Positions 34,183 to 46,569 of a stretch of DNA of 64,000 nt are shown here, piece by piece; the stretch's first letter is position 1, and each line of letters opens with the position of its first letter. The position numbers were made by a program, and so were the translations under genes. The stretch is from Pseudalkalibacillus hwajinpoensis. Lineage in GTDB: Bacteria > Bacillota > Bacilli > Bacillales > Guptibacillaceae. The notes beneath the pieces were generated by a model. It did no database searches. It was given only the letters and a program-made list of their open reading frames with translations, and was not told where the DNA came from. Location of the stretch: positions 930,001-994,000 of the forward strand of contig NZ_JADFCM010000001.1 in the NCBI RefSeq assembly GCF_015234585.1, written 5' to 3'.

Positions 34183-34947
34183 ATGACAACCATTTCAATC
34201 AGCACAATGGGAAATTTCGCAAATCATAAAGAAAATAAAAAAGATAGCATTACATTAGAAGATAAAATTGAGAGTGTACAAAATGGAAACCAATTATTAA
34301 GAAACCAGCTATTAGAAGATTACCAACCGTTTATTAAGAAAATCACATCCAAAGTTTGTAATCGTTATATTAATCATTCGATGGATGAGTTCAGTATTGG
34401 ACTTTCGGCTTTTAACGAAGCGATGGATCAGTTTCGAAAAGGACAGGGAAGTAGATTTTTAACCTTTGCCGACATGGTGATTAGAAGAAGAGTTATCGAC
34501 CATATCCGTAAAGAAGCGAGACAAAATAAGTATATTTATCTTGAGCCTGAGGAACTTGATGAGGAAGGCCGACTGGAAGATAGTTTTGCAGAACAGAAAG
34601 CTGCACTTGATGTATACGAAATGGACAGACAGCGTGAAGTAAGAATGTATGAAATTGAGGAATATGAACAATTGTTAAAGAAATTTAGCATTACGTTTAA
34701 AGTTCTGAGCAAAAACTGTCCTAAACATATTGATGCAAGAGAAAATGCAAAGATGATCGCGCAATTGATAGCTCAAGATGACATTCTTTCAAGTTATTTG
34801 CTAGAAAAAAAGCAGCTCCCTATAAAAGATTTGCTAGCGCTCGTTACATGCAGTCGAAAAACGATTGAACGTAATCGAAAGTATATAATAGCAGTTGCGT
34901 TAATTCATCTGGGTGGATTTAATGCGCTGAAATCTTATATACAGTAG
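34183..34947 (+). CDS. sigI: RNA polymerase sigma-I factor
   Basis: A 254-residue SigI-type sigma factor: region 2 (about 35-110; FSIGLSAFNEAMDQFRKGQGSRFLTFADMVIRRRVIDHIRKEAR) and a C-terminal SigI-specific helix-turn-helix ending TCSRKTIERNRKYIIAVALIHLGGF. GAGGTGTATAAC precedes the ATG at 34183. It is directly followed by rsgI, its anti-sigma factor. In B. subtilis SigI is heat inducible and acts on the envelope; in clostridia it senses polysaccharides. Confidence 0.93.
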   Translation: MTTISISTMGNFANHKENKKDSITLEDKIESVQNGNQLLRNQLLEDYQPFIKKITSKVCNRYINHSMDEFSIGLSAFNEAMDQFRKGQGSRFLTFADMVIRRRVIDHIRKEARQNKYIYLEPEELDEEGRLEDSFAEQKAALDVYEMDRQREVRMYEIEEYEQLLKKFSITFKVLSKNCPKHIDARENAKMIAQLIAQDDILSSYLLEKKQLPIKDLLALVTCSRKTIERNRKYIIAVALIHLGGFNALKSYIQ

Positions 34948-34968
34948 TTGAATTAAGGGGGCCAGGGG

Positions 34969-36216
34969 ATGAAAAATGGGGTCATTATGGACATTCGTGG
35001 ACGCAAAGCGGTTGTATTAACACCCGATGGGGAGTTTACTACGATCAATTTGAAGCGAAATCATACGTTAACAATCGGCTCTGAAATTAAACTTACACCA
35101 AAACCATTAAACAAGAAAAAAGGTTATTTTACCCCCTCTATGCCCACCCTGGCCGGTATGGCAGCAGTTTTGTTATTAGTTGTAATCGTGACAGGTGTGA
35201 TTCCTGTTAGACAAAATGACGCAGTTGCGGCCTATGTAAGCTTTGATATCAATCCAAGTATTGAGGTTGGAGTGAACTCTGACCTTGAAGTTGTTCAATA
35301 TCAAGCGTGGAATTCGGACGGTGAAGGGTTAAACTTAGATCAAGAGGTAACGAACATGCCTCTAAGCGAATTTGGAGGGCTCCTAGTCTCGAAACTCGAC
35401 AAAGAGGGGTATCTAACAGAAGATAGAAAACTGCTTATTGTCGCCTCAAATGTAGAGAAGAAAGAGCGTTATCAGGCGATTAAGGGTCAGCTCGAGAATA
35501 CGATTCAAGGAATTGAACAGAATGAAGCATTAGTCAATCAAGCAGTTGCTATTACAACCATCCTTGATGCTGACTATAGTACTCGTGCAAAAGCTATAGA
35601 AAATGGGATAACACCAGGAAAATATATGACATATCTTGCTGCTGTTGATCGGGGAGCTACGTTATCAATAGAGGAAGTACGGAATTTGTCTGTCAAAAAC
35701 ATGGATGAATTACAGTCCGAAAGCATGACCGCAGTGGAAGAAAAGTCGAAAGATAGCTCTTTGGAGCTAGAAGATTCTGTCGTCCAGTTGAACGATAAGA
35801 CGGTGCCTAATAAGAATCAAGAAGACAGTGATTTAGTTCTTCAGGAGTCGGAGCAAAGCTCTTCTGATAAGGTTGAAAAGGTGGAGAAAGAACAAAAGGA
35901 CACGCCTTCAGAACCAGAAACCAGCCCGTCAGATCAAACTGAAGACTCTAAAGATAACAACAAAGTGCAAAAAGATAAAATAGAGAAAAACGAAGAAAAA
36001 TCTAAGTCTAAAATAGCTAAAGAACAAGACAAAGAAAAGAAGAAAGCTGAAAAAGCAAACGAGAAAATAGAGAAATCTCAGGAGAAATCGGATAAAAAAA
36101 TAGAAAAAGCTCAAGAAAAAGAGGATAAAAACGACGAAAAGAAAGACGAGAAGCAGGATAAAGACAAGAAAGATAAAAAAGATAAAAAAGACAAAAAAGA
36201 CAAAAAAGACAAATAA
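34969..36216 (+). CDS. rsgI: Anti-sigma-I factor RsgI
   Basis: A 415-residue membrane protein. The N-terminal RsgI domain (about 2-51) binds SigI in the cytoplasm, a single helix spans 59-78, and the extracytoplasmic part begins AAYVSFDINPSIEVGVN. Asn95-Pro96 is the conserved bond at which RsgI proteins are reported to cleave themselves before intramembrane proteolysis. The rest (about 250-415) is a low-complexity Glu/Lys-rich tail ending in DKK repeats, with no carbohydrate-binding domain. GGGG precedes the ATG. It should hold SigI inactive until an envelope signal. Confidence 0.92.
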   Translation: MKNGVIMDIRGRKAVVLTPDGEFTTINLKRNHTLTIGSEIKLTPKPLNKKKGYFTPSMPTLAGMAAVLLLVVIVTGVIPVRQNDAVAAYVSFDINPSIEVGVNSDLEVVQYQAWNSDGEGLNLDQEVTNMPLSEFGGLLVSKLDKEGYLTEDRKLLIVASNVEKKERYQAIKGQLENTIQGIEQNEALVNQAVAITTILDADYSTRAKAIENGITPGKYMTYLAAVDRGATLSIEEVRNLSVKNMDELQSESMTAVEEKSKDSSLELEDSVVQLNDKTVPNKNQEDSDLVLQESEQSSSDKVEKVEKEQKDTPSEPETSPSDQTEDSKDNNKVQKDKIEKNEEKSKSKIAKEQDKEKKKAEKANEKIEKSQEKSDKKIEKAQEKEDKNDEKKDEKQDKDKKDKKDKKDKKDKKDK

Positions 36217-36253
36217 CGCAACATGCTATTATTTATTTTATTTTCATTATTTT

Positions 36254-36283
36254 AAAGCCAGAGGGATCCCTCTGGCTTTTTTT
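36254..36283. terminator. Terminator after rsgI
   Basis: AAAGCCAGAGGGATCCCTCTGGCTTT is fully palindromic around GATC and is followed by seven T on the plus strand; a convergent gene ends ten bases further. Confidence 0.9.
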
Positions 36284-36292
36284 ATGGTGTGA

Positions 36293-36724
36293 TTATTTTG
36301 ATGTCATGATGTCGGGCAATGCCTTTGCGATATCAAGAAATGATGATTTGTCATCGAACAGATGCACAATTTGATGATCTTGATTAAGTAATACAGTTGT
36401 CGGCACACCTGTACAACCAAATTTGTCGTAAGTTTCTCGTCCACTGTCTTGTAGAACTAGGAAAGGAAGATTGTTTTTGATCGTGAAATCTTTACCGGCT
36501 TCTTCTGACCGTTCACGACCTGTCACGTTAATTGTTAAGAATGCTAATGTATCAGCATCTGCATGCTGGTAGAACTGTTCTTTCATCGGTAAATCTTTCA
36601 TACAATCGGGGCACCAGGAAGCCCAGAATGTAATCATAACTGGTTTCCCCTTGAAGTCCGTTAAGCTGATGACTTCTCCGCTTTGTACTTCTTCTAACGC
36701 AAAGGACGGCGCTTGCACTATCAA
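36293..36724 (-). CDS. TlpA/ResA-like thioredoxin protein
   Basis: A 143-residue thiol-disulfide oxidoreductase-like protein. The active site is WASWCPDCMKDLP (about 34-46) in a fold beginning APSFALEEV, and the cis-proline lies in CTGVPTTVLL. There is no signal peptide or membrane anchor, so unlike ResA it should be cytoplasmic. The substrate is not evident. Converges on rsgI, shared terminator region. Confidence 0.88.
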   Translation of the reverse strand: MIVQAPSFALEEVQSGEVISLTDFKGKPVMITFWASWCPDCMKDLPMKEQFYQHADADTLAFLTINVTGRERSEEAGKDFTIKNNLPFLVLQDSGRETYDKFGCTGVPTTVLLNQDHQIVHLFDDKSSFLDIAKALPDIMTSK

Positions 36725-36933
36725 TCACCTCTTCAAAATTATTCTAAGGCTACTTTATCAAAAATTCGATTCTAATCAAACTTAATACATTGTAGGCTCT
36801 ACATCACGATAATTTGGATTAACATAGACATTCTTTAAAAAAATGAAAAGAATGATAATTCCGAAAAAGTGTTTGACACTAATGCGCCACCTTGCTAAAA
36901 TAAACTCAATTAAACAAAAACAAAATATTCTTA

Positions 36934-37090
36934 CTTATCTAGAGAGGCGGAGGGACTGGCCCTATGAAGCCCGGCAACCGTCAAACCAATTGTGGTTTGA
37001 AAAGGTGCCAAATCCTGCAGGAGAAATCCTGAAAGATAAGCGGAGCTGATGAATAAATCAAGCCTCTCTGTCTTTCAGAGAGGTTTTTTT
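36934..37090 (+). promoter_or_regulatory. SAM-I (S-box) riboswitch with terminator, metXY
   Basis: Stem P1 is CTTATCT (36934-36940) with AGATAAG (37034-37040), and the core shows the conserved GAGGGACTGGCCC, GAAGCCCGGCAACC and GGTGCCA elements. The terminator CCTCTCTG / CAGAGAGG with seven T follows at 37063-37090. When S-adenosylmethionine binds, the anti-terminator is released and transcription stops before metX. Confidence 0.97.
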
Positions 37091-37192
37091 ATATTGAAGC
37101 GAAGTTTTCTTATAGCATTGGTTCTAGATTTATGGCTCATTATTATAGCTTTAATGAATAAAGACGGATTGCTCGAAAGAGGTGATAGGGGT

Positions 37193-38281
37193 TTGGAAAG
37201 AGAGACGAGATACGAAGCTCAGAACGTATTGATTGGATCGTTCACACTTGAGTCGGGCGAGACGCTACATGAAGTAGAACTCGCTTATGAACGCGTTGGA
37301 CCAGAAGACGCTCCCGTTATTCTTGTCTGTCATGCATTAACAGGAAATCAATATACAATTGGTGATTCGGAGCCCGGCTGGTGGAAAGGATTAATAGGAA
37401 AGGATGGCTATATCGATACTTCCGAATTTCAAGTTATAACGTTTAACGTTCTTGGAGGATGTAACGGTTCTACAGGACCGCTATCGATTAATCCAGTCAC
37501 CAGAGAACGGTATAAAGCGGACTTCCCATTTGTTTCAGTGAGAGATATGGTGCACTCACAGAAAAAGGCACTTGAAGTGCTAGGTATCGATCACCTTCAT
37601 GCTGTGATTGGTGGATCACTTGGAGGAATGCAGGTTCTTGAATGGGGTGCCCTTTACCCAGATGGAATGGAGCATCTGATTCCACTTGCAGTAACTCCAA
37701 GCTTGAGTACGTATGGAATAGCTTATAACGCGATTTCTAGATTTGCTATTACAAACGATCCTGATTGGAAGGATGGATACTACGATCCTCATCACCAGCC
37801 AACATCGGGGCTTGCAACTGCAAGAATGATCGGTATGATCTCTTATCGGACAGATGAAATGTTTCAAAAAAAATTCGGTCGAGCGGCGATCGAAACTTCA
37901 GAAGAAAATCATAAAGAAGCACAGTACGAAGTGGAATCTTATTTACACTATCAAGGAAATAAGCTTGTAAGCCGATTTGATGCAAATAGCTATTTGTATT
38001 TATTACGGGCAATGGACACACATGATATTAGTAAAGGCCGAGGTAATCTTACATCTATCATCAAGAACATTAAAGCAAGCATTCTTGCTATTGGTTTTAA
38101 AGGGGATTTAATCTATCCTCCAGAAGATTTAGAAAAATTGTTTGCTCAAGTTCATTCTTCTCCGTTTTATCTAATCAACACGAAATTTGGTCATGATGGT
38201 TTTCTCGTTGAGTTTGATAAATGGGGACCGCTTATAAAGGAACAAGTAACATTAACTAAAAATATCGAAGGAGTGAAGTGA
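37193..38281 (+). CDS. metX: Homoserine O-acetyltransferase
   Basis: A 362-residue alpha/beta hydrolase-fold enzyme that acetylates homoserine for methionine synthesis. The nucleophile elbow is [13 protein letters not shown], and the other triad members lie in [11 protein letters not shown] and [14 protein letters not shown] at 37193 is preferred: AGAGGTGATAGGGG lies upstream and the family N-terminus ([19 protein letters not shown]) begins there; the frame back to 37049 includes riboswitch terminator. One base separates it from metY. Confidence 0.93.
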   Translation: MERETRYEAQNVLIGSFTLESGETLHEVELAYERVGPEDAPVILVCHALTGNQYTIGDSEPGWWKGLIGKDGYIDTSEFQVITFNVLGGCNGSTGPLSINPVTRERYKADFPFVSVRDMVHSQKKALEVLGIDHLHAVIGGSLGGMQVLEWGALYPDGMEHLIPLAVTPSLSTYGIAYNAISRFAITNDPDWKDGYYDPHHQPTSGLATARMIGMISYRTDEMFQKKFGRAAIETSEENHKEAQYEVESYLHYQGNKLVSRFDANSYLYLLRAMDTHDISKGRGNLTSIIKNIKASILAIGFKGDLIYPPEDLEKLFAQVHSSPFYLINTKFGHDGFLVEFDKWGPLIKEQVTLTKNIEGVK

Positions 38282-38282
38282 A

Positions 38283-39581
38283 ATGGCAGAGAAAAAATAT
38301 AATTTGGAGACAATTGGAATTCATGGAGGTTTACAAGCTGATCCAGCTACAGGCGCAAGGGCTCTACCGATTTATCAATCGAATGCTTATCGATTTAATA
38401 GTACTGATCACGCAGCCGATTTATTTGCCTTAAAGGAAGAAGGGTTTATCTATTCGCGCATCGGCAACCCTACAGTCGGTACACTTGAAGAACGTATTGC
38501 TCAACTAGAAGGTGGTGTTGGAGCTCTTGCTCTTGCAAGTGGCATGGCTGCCATTACAACTGCCATTCTAAATGTAGCCAATAGCGGAGACGAAATTGTT
38601 TCTGCTTCGACTTTATACGGTGGAACGTATAACCTCTTTTCTGCTACACTTCCGAAATACGGAATAAAGACCAATTTTGTTGATCCTGAAGATCTGGAAT
38701 CATTTAAATCAGCCATTACTCCAAATACGAAAGCTATTTTTGCAGAAACGATTGGTAACCCGGGTCTCCATGTATTAGATATTGAAAAAGTAGCAGATAT
38801 TGCACATGAAGCTGGAATCCCACTTATTATAGACAATACATTTGCTACTCCATATCTTTGTAGACCAATTGAGCATGGGGCAGATATCGTCGTTCATTCC
38901 GCCACAAAATGGCTTGGCGGAAACGGGTCCACAATGGGAGGAATTATTGTCGATGGTGGCAAATTTGATTGGAATTCACCTAAGTTCCCGGGCTTCACAG
39001 AACCCGATCACACGTACCATGGCATAGTATTCGCAGAAGCACTACCCGAAGCTGCGTATATCGTGAAAGCAAGGGTACAGCTCCTAAGAGATACAGGTGC
39101 TGCGCTTAGTCCATTTAACGCTTTTCAAATTGCCCTAGGTGTAGAAACACTCCATGTTCGTATGAAAGAGCACGTTGCAAATACTCGGAAAATCGTTTCT
39201 TACTTAAAAGATCATCCGGCAGTTGAGTGGGTGAGCTATCCTGAAGATGAGAATCATGTATCGAATCAATTGGTGCCAAAGTATCTACCTAAAGGCGCTG
39301 GAGCTGTCGTCGTATTCGGAATAAAGGGAGGACGCGAAACCGGAGCAGGAATCATTAATTCAGTTGAACTTTGGTCTCATGTAGCGAACGTGGGAGATGC
39401 GAAAAGTTTAATTATTCATCCTGCCAGCACAACCCACCAGCAGCTAAGCGCGGAAGAGCTAACAGCTTCCGGCGTGCGAGATGACCTCATTCGTTTATCT
39501 GTTGGAATTGAACATATTGATGATTTAATCGCTGACCTGGATCAGGCCATTGCACAAGCCAAAGTTGAAGCTAACGTATAA
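38283..39581 (+). CDS. metY: O-acetylhomoserine sulfhydrylase
   Basis: A 432-residue PLP enzyme of the Cys/Met metabolism family. PLP-binding Lys209 lies in [19 protein letters not shown]-like [11 protein letters not shown] and [10 protein letters not shown] are characteristic. The length (about 430) is that of direct sulfhydrylases rather than cystathionine lyases (about 380). It turns acetylhomoserine and sulfide into homocysteine, following MetX. Overlapping control by the upstream S-box. Confidence 0.93.
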   Translation: MAEKKYNLETIGIHGGLQADPATGARALPIYQSNAYRFNSTDHAADLFALKEEGFIYSRIGNPTVGTLEERIAQLEGGVGALALASGMAAITTAILNVANSGDEIVSASTLYGGTYNLFSATLPKYGIKTNFVDPEDLESFKSAITPNTKAIFAETIGNPGLHVLDIEKVADIAHEAGIPLIIDNTFATPYLCRPIEHGADIVVHSATKWLGGNGSTMGGIIVDGGKFDWNSPKFPGFTEPDHTYHGIVFAEALPEAAYIVKARVQLLRDTGAALSPFNAFQIALGVETLHVRMKEHVANTRKIVSYLKDHPAVEWVSYPEDENHVSNQLVPKYLPKGAGAVVVFGIKGGRETGAGIINSVELWSHVANVGDAKSLIIHPASTTHQQLSAEELTASGVRDDLIRLSVGIEHIDDLIADLDQAIAQAKVEANV

Positions 39582-39590
39582 TTCAGCACT

Positions 39591-39621
39591 AAAGCTCTCT
39601 TCCATTTGAAGAGAGCTTTTT
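39591..39621 (+). terminator. Terminator after metY
   Basis: AAAGCTCTCTT pairs with AAGAGAGCTTT around a seven-base loop, followed by T-rich sequence. Confidence 0.85.
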
Positions 39622-40164
39622 AGTTTAGCGGTTTCTTATTTAATTAAGTCCAATATTGAATGAGAGATTAAGATGACATGTCCTCTAATCTCATCATATA
39701 TACACATGACAACTGTAAATAACCATAAAGAATGAATCGTTACCTTTTTTGGCCATGTAATGGCCAATTACGAAAGAGAGCTAAGTCGTTTGGTCGTTCC
39801 CAGTTTAATCTTTTTCTTTTCAATAAGTAAATCGAGTCGTAATTTTCTTCCATGCTTTTTCATTAAAACGAGAGTTTGGCTATGATGCTACTCATTGAGA
39901 TAGGTTTGTTGTTTCATTCAATTCGTATCAAATTGGATAAAATAATTAGAACAATCCAGGTTTATACTTGAATGAGTTATAGCTCAATATAGGAATTCTC
40001 ACAGAAGATAGCACTGCGGATGGCGTTGGCAGGTGTAAAGTATATAAGATAGATTTACAATTGTTTAGGAATAGTTTAAAGATCAGGAGAGGGCTTGGCC
40101 AAGAAAAGGTACAGATAGATCCAGATCTTTCTTTTAAATTTCCTTGTCATAAAACAACCAAAAC

Positions 40165-40178
40165 TGTAAGCGTTTTAT
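40165..40178 (+). promoter_or_regulatory. cre-like half site
   Basis: TGTAAGCGTTTTAT shares the first ten bases with the better cre site at 40231 but lacks the CA end. It could be a weak or decayed CcpA site. Confidence 0.35.
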
Positions 40179-40230
40179 TAAATTTATAATTAAAAATTTT
40201 CGTGTGATTAAATCTCACGCACACCAACGT

Positions 40231-40244
40231 TGTAAGCGTTTGCA
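40231..40244 (+). promoter_or_regulatory. CcpA cre site upstream of ilvE
   Basis: TGTAAGCGTTTGCA matches the TGWNANCGNTNWCA consensus with one mismatch. It lies 47 bases before the -35 element. CcpA bound upstream of the ilv-leu promoter activates it in B. subtilis; similar action here is inferred. Confidence 0.65.
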
Positions 40245-40262
40245 AATAGATTGATATATCGA

Positions 40263-40277
40263 AATTATCAAAAAACT
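40263..40277 (+). promoter_or_regulatory. CodY-like box
   Basis: AATTATCAAAAAACT matches the 15-base CodY motif AATTTTCWGAAAATT at 12 positions. It lies 13 bases upstream of the -35, in the right place for repression by branched-chain amino acids and GTP. Confidence 0.4.
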
Positions 40278-40290
40278 TCTATTTTAGGTG

Positions 40291-40319
40291 TTGACCTTAA
40301 GTCCAAACCGGCGTAATAT
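40291..40319 (+). promoter_or_regulatory. Promoter of ilvE
   Basis: TTGACC and TAATAT are spaced by 17 bases, giving a near-consensus SigA promoter about 130 bases before the ilvE start. Confidence 0.75.
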
Positions 40320-40446
40320 AATCCTCAATTAAACAAAGTATTCAAATAACTCAAACACACAATTAGGACCCCGGATTACGTTGGTCCTATCATTAGACAC
40401 TAACGCTTTACTGCGTCTACTTAACAAACAGAAAGGAGTGAACAAG

Positions 40447-41352
40447 GTGAGTGAACAGTGGATCTACCTTAACGGAGAATTTGTGAAGAAAGAAGATGCC
40501 AAAGTATCTGTATACGATCATGGTTTTCTCTATGGCGATGGGGTATTCGAAGGAATTCGCATGTATGACGGAAATGTCTTTCGATTAGAACATCATTTAC
40601 AACGGCTTTATGATTCAGCTCATTCAATTATGCTTAAAATAACGCACACTATGGAGGAAATGACCGCCATTATTGTGGAAACGCTGAAGAAAAACAACCT
40701 TCAGGATGCCTATATCCGCATTGTTGTATCACGCGGAGTTGGGAACCTGGGACTTGATCCTTTCACATGTAAGGAACCTCAAGTGATCGTTATTGCAGAA
40801 TCACTAGCCTTGTTCCCTAAGCGATTATATGAAACAGGAATTGATATTGTAACGGTAGCAAGTAGAAGAAACCGATCGGATGTCTTAAGTCCGAAGGTTA
40901 AATCGCTCAACTATTTAAATAACATTCTTGTAAAAATCGAAGCGAATTTAGCTGGTGTCAGCGAAGCTCTAATGTTAAATGATCAGGGATATGTCGCTGA
41001 AGGATCAGCTGATAATATATTCATCGTAAAAGGCAATGTGATCAAAACACCACCTGGATATGTTGGTGCATTAGAAGGAATTACGCGAAATGCCATTATG
41101 GAATTAGCAAGACAAAAGGGATATGACATGAGAGAAGAAACTTTCACACGTCATGATGTCTATGTTGCAGATGAAGTGTTCCTAACTGGAACAGCTGCTG
41201 AAGTTATTGCGGTCGTAAAAGTAGATGGTCGAGAAATTGGTGAAGCAAAGCCGGGTAAGACGACGAACGAGTTGCTTGAAGCATTTCGAGATATCGTCAC
41301 TGTTGATGGTGTTAGTGTTTACCCTTCAAAGCGAGACGTTCAAGCAGGATAA
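40447..41352 (+). CDS. ilvE: Branched-chain amino acid aminotransferase
   Basis: A 301-residue class IV PLP aminotransferase. It shows YDHGFLYGDGVFEGIR near the N-terminus, the probable PLP lysine Lys152 in SPKVKSLNYLNN and EGSADNIFIVKG. It catalyses the last step of leucine, isoleucine and valine synthesis. The GTG start at 40447 has AAAGGAG eight bases upstream and the family N-terminus begins there; the frame also runs back 22 codons to a TTG with a Leu-rich sequence (see findings). It precedes the T-box leader of ilvB. Confidence 0.93.
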   Translation: MSEQWIYLNGEFVKKEDAKVSVYDHGFLYGDGVFEGIRMYDGNVFRLEHHLQRLYDSAHSIMLKITHTMEEMTAIIVETLKKNNLQDAYIRIVVSRGVGNLGLDPFTCKEPQVIVIAESLALFPKRLYETGIDIVTVASRRNRSDVLSPKVKSLNYLNNILVKIEANLAGVSEALMLNDQGYVAEGSADNIFIVKGNVIKTPPGYVGALEGITRNAIMELARQKGYDMREETFTRHDVYVADEVFLTGTAAEVIAVVKVDGREIGEAKPGKTTNELLEAFRDIVTVDGVSVYPSKRDVQAG

Positions 41353-41379
41353 TCCTTACAAAAATAAATATCAATAATC

Positions 41380-41652
41380 GATGACGAGGCAAAAGAAACA
41401 GGAATTGGTATTAACCAGAGAACCGGTAGTGGTGGAAGCCGGTATTACCCCCTGTATCGACATCCCCTCCGAGTGCTGATCTGAATCAAGTAACATAGGA
41501 TCAGCCAAGTGTTCTAAAAACACTTGTTATCAAAACGAGCAGTTTGCTCATGAGGCGGCATCTTTTTGTCGCAAAGTAGGGTGGTACCGTGAAGTCTTTT
41601 CGCCCCTATGGACCGTAAAAAAAGCGGCGTAGGGATGAGAAGGCTTTTTTTT
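41380..41652 (+). promoter_or_regulatory. T-box riboswitch with terminator, ilvB operon
   Basis: The T-box sequence AGGGTGGTACCGTG lies at 41578-41591 with the UGGU bulge that pairs with the tRNA end. Stem I spans about 41380-41475 (ACAGG with CCTGT; apical part GAACCGGTAG...GCCGGT). The terminator pairs AGTCTTTTCGCCCCTA with TAGGGATGAGAAGGCT and ends in eight T (41591-41652). The specifier loop strand ATCGACATCC offers AUC, so it probably reads uncharged isoleucine tRNA. It controls ilvB through ilvA. Confidence 0.93.
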
Positions 41653-41732
41653 ATTAGTAATAAACAGTGAAATACGCAAACCCGTTATCGAACGGAGGCG
41701 TGCAACACAATAAAGCATTGGAGGGTATGAAT

Positions 41733-43448
41733 ATGCGGGCGAAGGCTAAACCAGAAGCCGAAGCGGTAACAGCGGAAATGACCGGGGCAGACGTATTGAT
41801 TGACTCTTTAAAAAAAGAAAATGTTGAAGTTCTCTTCGGATATCCGGGAGGAGCAGTTCTTCCGATCTATGATGCACTTTATCGATCGCCAATTAAACAC
41901 ATTCTCTCAAAGCATGAACAAGGTTCCATTCATGCGGCTGAAGGATATGCGAGGGTTAGTGGGAAACCAGGTGTAGTTATTGCAACATCAGGTCCAGGAG
42001 CAACAAACCTCGTAACGGGGATTACAGATGCCATGATGGATTCATTACCACTGGTTATCTTCACTGGGCAGGTTGCAAGTACGGTGATTGGTACAGATGC
42101 TTTTCAAGAAGCAGATATTATGGGAATTACAGCACCAATTACAAAACATAATTATCAGGTGCGTGACGTTCAGGATCTACCAAGAATTATTAAAGAAGCG
42201 TTCCATATTGCAACAACAGGACGTCCCGGTCCAGTTCTAGTTGATATCCCTAAGGATGTGGCGAACAAAACCATTTCACCCGGCTATGATTCTACTATTC
42301 ATCTACCCGGCTATCAGCCAACTTTCTCGCCAAACATTTTGCAGATCAAGAAGCTCGCGGATGCGGTTGGTGCAGCAAAAAAACCGGTGATTTTAGCTGG
42401 AGCTGGTGTTCTCCATGCGAATGCAGGAAAAGAACTCGTCGCTTTTTCTGAGAAGCATCGCATTCCAGTCATCAATACATTACTTGGTTTAGGAAGCTAT
42501 CCTGGCAATCATCCTCTATTCCTTGGAATGGGAGGAATGCACGGAACGTACACAGCGAATATGGCACTTTATGAATGTGACTTGTTAATTAGCATTGGTG
42601 CACGATTTGATGATCGATTAACAGGTAACCTTGACCATTTTGCCATTCATGCAACGGTTGCTCACATCGACGTTGATCCTGCAGAAATTGGGAAAAACGT
42701 TCCAACTCAGATTCCAATCGTATCTGATGCAAGAGAGGCATTGAAGAAGCTTCTAGATATTGATTCACCAGTTCCAGATACAGAGGATTGGCGTAAGGTG
42801 CTAACTCAAAATAGTGAAGATTTCCCACTTTGGAAGAAAACATCTTCAACGGAATTTCTTCCACAGCGAGTAGTTGAACTCGTGCATGAATACACGAAGG
42901 GAGACGCTATTGTTACGACGGACGTTGGTCAACATCAAATGTGGGCGGCTCAGTACTACGCATTTGCAGATGCCAACCGATGGGTAACATCTGGTGGACT
43001 TGGCACGATGGGCTTTGGTTTCCCTTCCGCGATTGGAGCACAGCTCGCATTCCCAGAACAAACGGTTGTGGCTCTTACAGGCGACGGAGGATTTCAGATG
43101 ACATTACAGGAGCTATCGACTCTGCAAGAGTTAAACCTTCCTGTGAAAGTAGTCATCATGAACAATCAGACGCTTGGAATGGTGAGGCAGTGGCAGGAAG
43201 CTTTCTATGAAGAACGCTATTCTCAATCCCTTATACCTGTACAGCCAGATTTTGTGAAGCTTGGTGAAGCTTACGGTATCCAATCTTTTAAAGTAACTAA
43301 TGAAGAAGAAGCAAAAGTTGTTTTTGAAGAAGCCTTTTCTCACCGAGATCCAGTTTTGATCGACTGTAGAGTAGCTGGAAAGGAAAATGTATATCCAATG
43401 ATTGCGCCTGGTAAAGGGCTTCATCAGATGATTGGGGTGAAACCATGA
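41733..43448 (+). CDS. ilvB: Acetolactate synthase large subunit
   Basis: A 571-residue thiamine diphosphate enzyme. The catalytic glutamate is in [15 protein letters not shown], the FAD region in the middle, and the ThDP motif runs from [12 protein letters not shown] to VVIMNN. It condenses pyruvate to acetolactate or with 2-ketobutyrate to acetohydroxybutyrate. The ATG at 41733 has GGAGGG seven bases upstream; an ATG at 41727 is too close. It overlaps ilvN by four bases. Confidence 0.96.
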   Translation: MRAKAKPEAEAVTAEMTGADVLIDSLKKENVEVLFGYPGGAVLPIYDALYRSPIKHILSKHEQGSIHAAEGYARVSGKPGVVIATSGPGATNLVTGITDAMMDSLPLVIFTGQVASTVIGTDAFQEADIMGITAPITKHNYQVRDVQDLPRIIKEAFHIATTGRPGPVLVDIPKDVANKTISPGYDSTIHLPGYQPTFSPNILQIKKLADAVGAAKKPVILAGAGVLHANAGKELVAFSEKHRIPVINTLLGLGSYPGNHPLFLGMGGMHGTYTANMALYECDLLISIGARFDDRLTGNLDHFAIHATVAHIDVDPAEIGKNVPTQIPIVSDAREALKKLLDIDSPVPDTEDWRKVLTQNSEDFPLWKKTSSTEFLPQRVVELVHEYTKGDAIVTTDVGQHQMWAAQYYAFADANRWVTSGGLGTMGFGFPSAIGAQLAFPEQTVVALTGDGGFQMTLQELSTLQELNLPVKVVIMNNQTLGMVRQWQEAFYEERYSQSLIPVQPDFVKLGEAYGIQSFKVTNEEEAKVVFEEAFSHRDPVLIDCRVAGKENVYPMIAPGKGLHQMIGVKP

Positions 43449-43966
43449 AACGAATCGTAACTGCAACAGTGATTAACCAAAGTGGTGTTCTAAACCGTAT
43501 TACGGGGTTAATGACTAAGCGGCAATTTAACATTGAAAGCATAACGGTTGGTCATACCGAGACAGAAGGGGTATCCAAAATGACCTTTGTCGTTAATGTC
43601 GACGGTGATGCGAAGATTGAGCAGCTGATCAAACAGCTCAATAAGCAGATCGATGTTTTGAAAGTAACTGATATAACGGATCAAGCTATCGTTGTCCGTG
43701 AATTAGCGTTAATTAAAGTTATAAGTAACGCTCAAATTAGAAGTGAGATTTCAGGAATTATTGAGCCGTTTAGGGCTTCTATCATCGATGTCAGTCGAGA
43801 GAGCATTACCGTACAAGTAACGGGTAACTCCGACAAAATTGAAGCGATTCTAGACCTTCTTAGGCCATATGGCATTAAGGAAATGGTTCGAACAGGTATA
43901 ACGGCTTTCCCAAGAGGAAGTCAAAAGTCAGTAACAGATTTGAAGCAGTATTCCATTTTAAATTAA
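43445..43966 (+). CDS. ilvN: Acetolactate synthase small subunit
   Basis: A 173-residue regulatory subunit (also named ilvH). An N-terminal ACT domain (about 1-80; [31 protein letters not shown]) binds valine for feedback inhibition, followed by the C-terminal subunit domain. Translation is coupled to ilvB through a four-base overlap. Confidence 0.95.
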   Translation: MKRIVTATVINQSGVLNRITGLMTKRQFNIESITVGHTETEGVSKMTFVVNVDGDAKIEQLIKQLNKQIDVLKVTDITDQAIVVRELALIKVISNAQIRSEISGIIEPFRASIIDVSRESITVQVTGNSDKIEAILDLLRPYGIKEMVRTGITAFPRGSQKSVTDLKQYSILN

Positions 43967-43993
43967 CTAATAAACCTAAATATGAAGGGATGA

Positions 43994-46553
<2,560 letters not shown>

Positions 46554-46569
46554 CAGGGAGGTTAGAAGG

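Larger units (their letters stand above)
39622..40446 (+). other. Long regulatory region upstream of ilvE
   Basis: About 825 bases between metY and ilvE without a supported protein gene. It holds two CcpA-like cre sites (40165, 40231), a CodY-like box (40263), a vegetative promoter (40291-40319) and a hairpin at 40364-40389. The first 500 bases carry no feature I can defend. Confidence 0.6.

Noticed and set aside
35750..36216. Tandem DNA repeat or CRISPR-like array in the rsgI tail
   Set aside because: The repeats are short Lys/Asp codon repeats in frame, not spaced direct repeats.
36843..37049. Open frame through the metX leader
   Set aside because: It translates the S-box aptamer itself; no ribosome-binding site and the RNA structure explains the sequence.
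37049..37192. N-terminal extension of MetX
   Set aside because: Covers the riboswitch terminator and a hydrophobic stretch not present in the family; TTG 37193 has a good ribosome-binding site.
40199..40214. CodY-like AATTTTCGTGTGATT
   Set aside because: Only the left half fits the CodY motif; about nine of 15 positions match.
42941..43210. Plus-strand overlapping frame inside ilvB
   Set aside because: Out-of-frame shadow of the conserved ThDP domain of ilvB.
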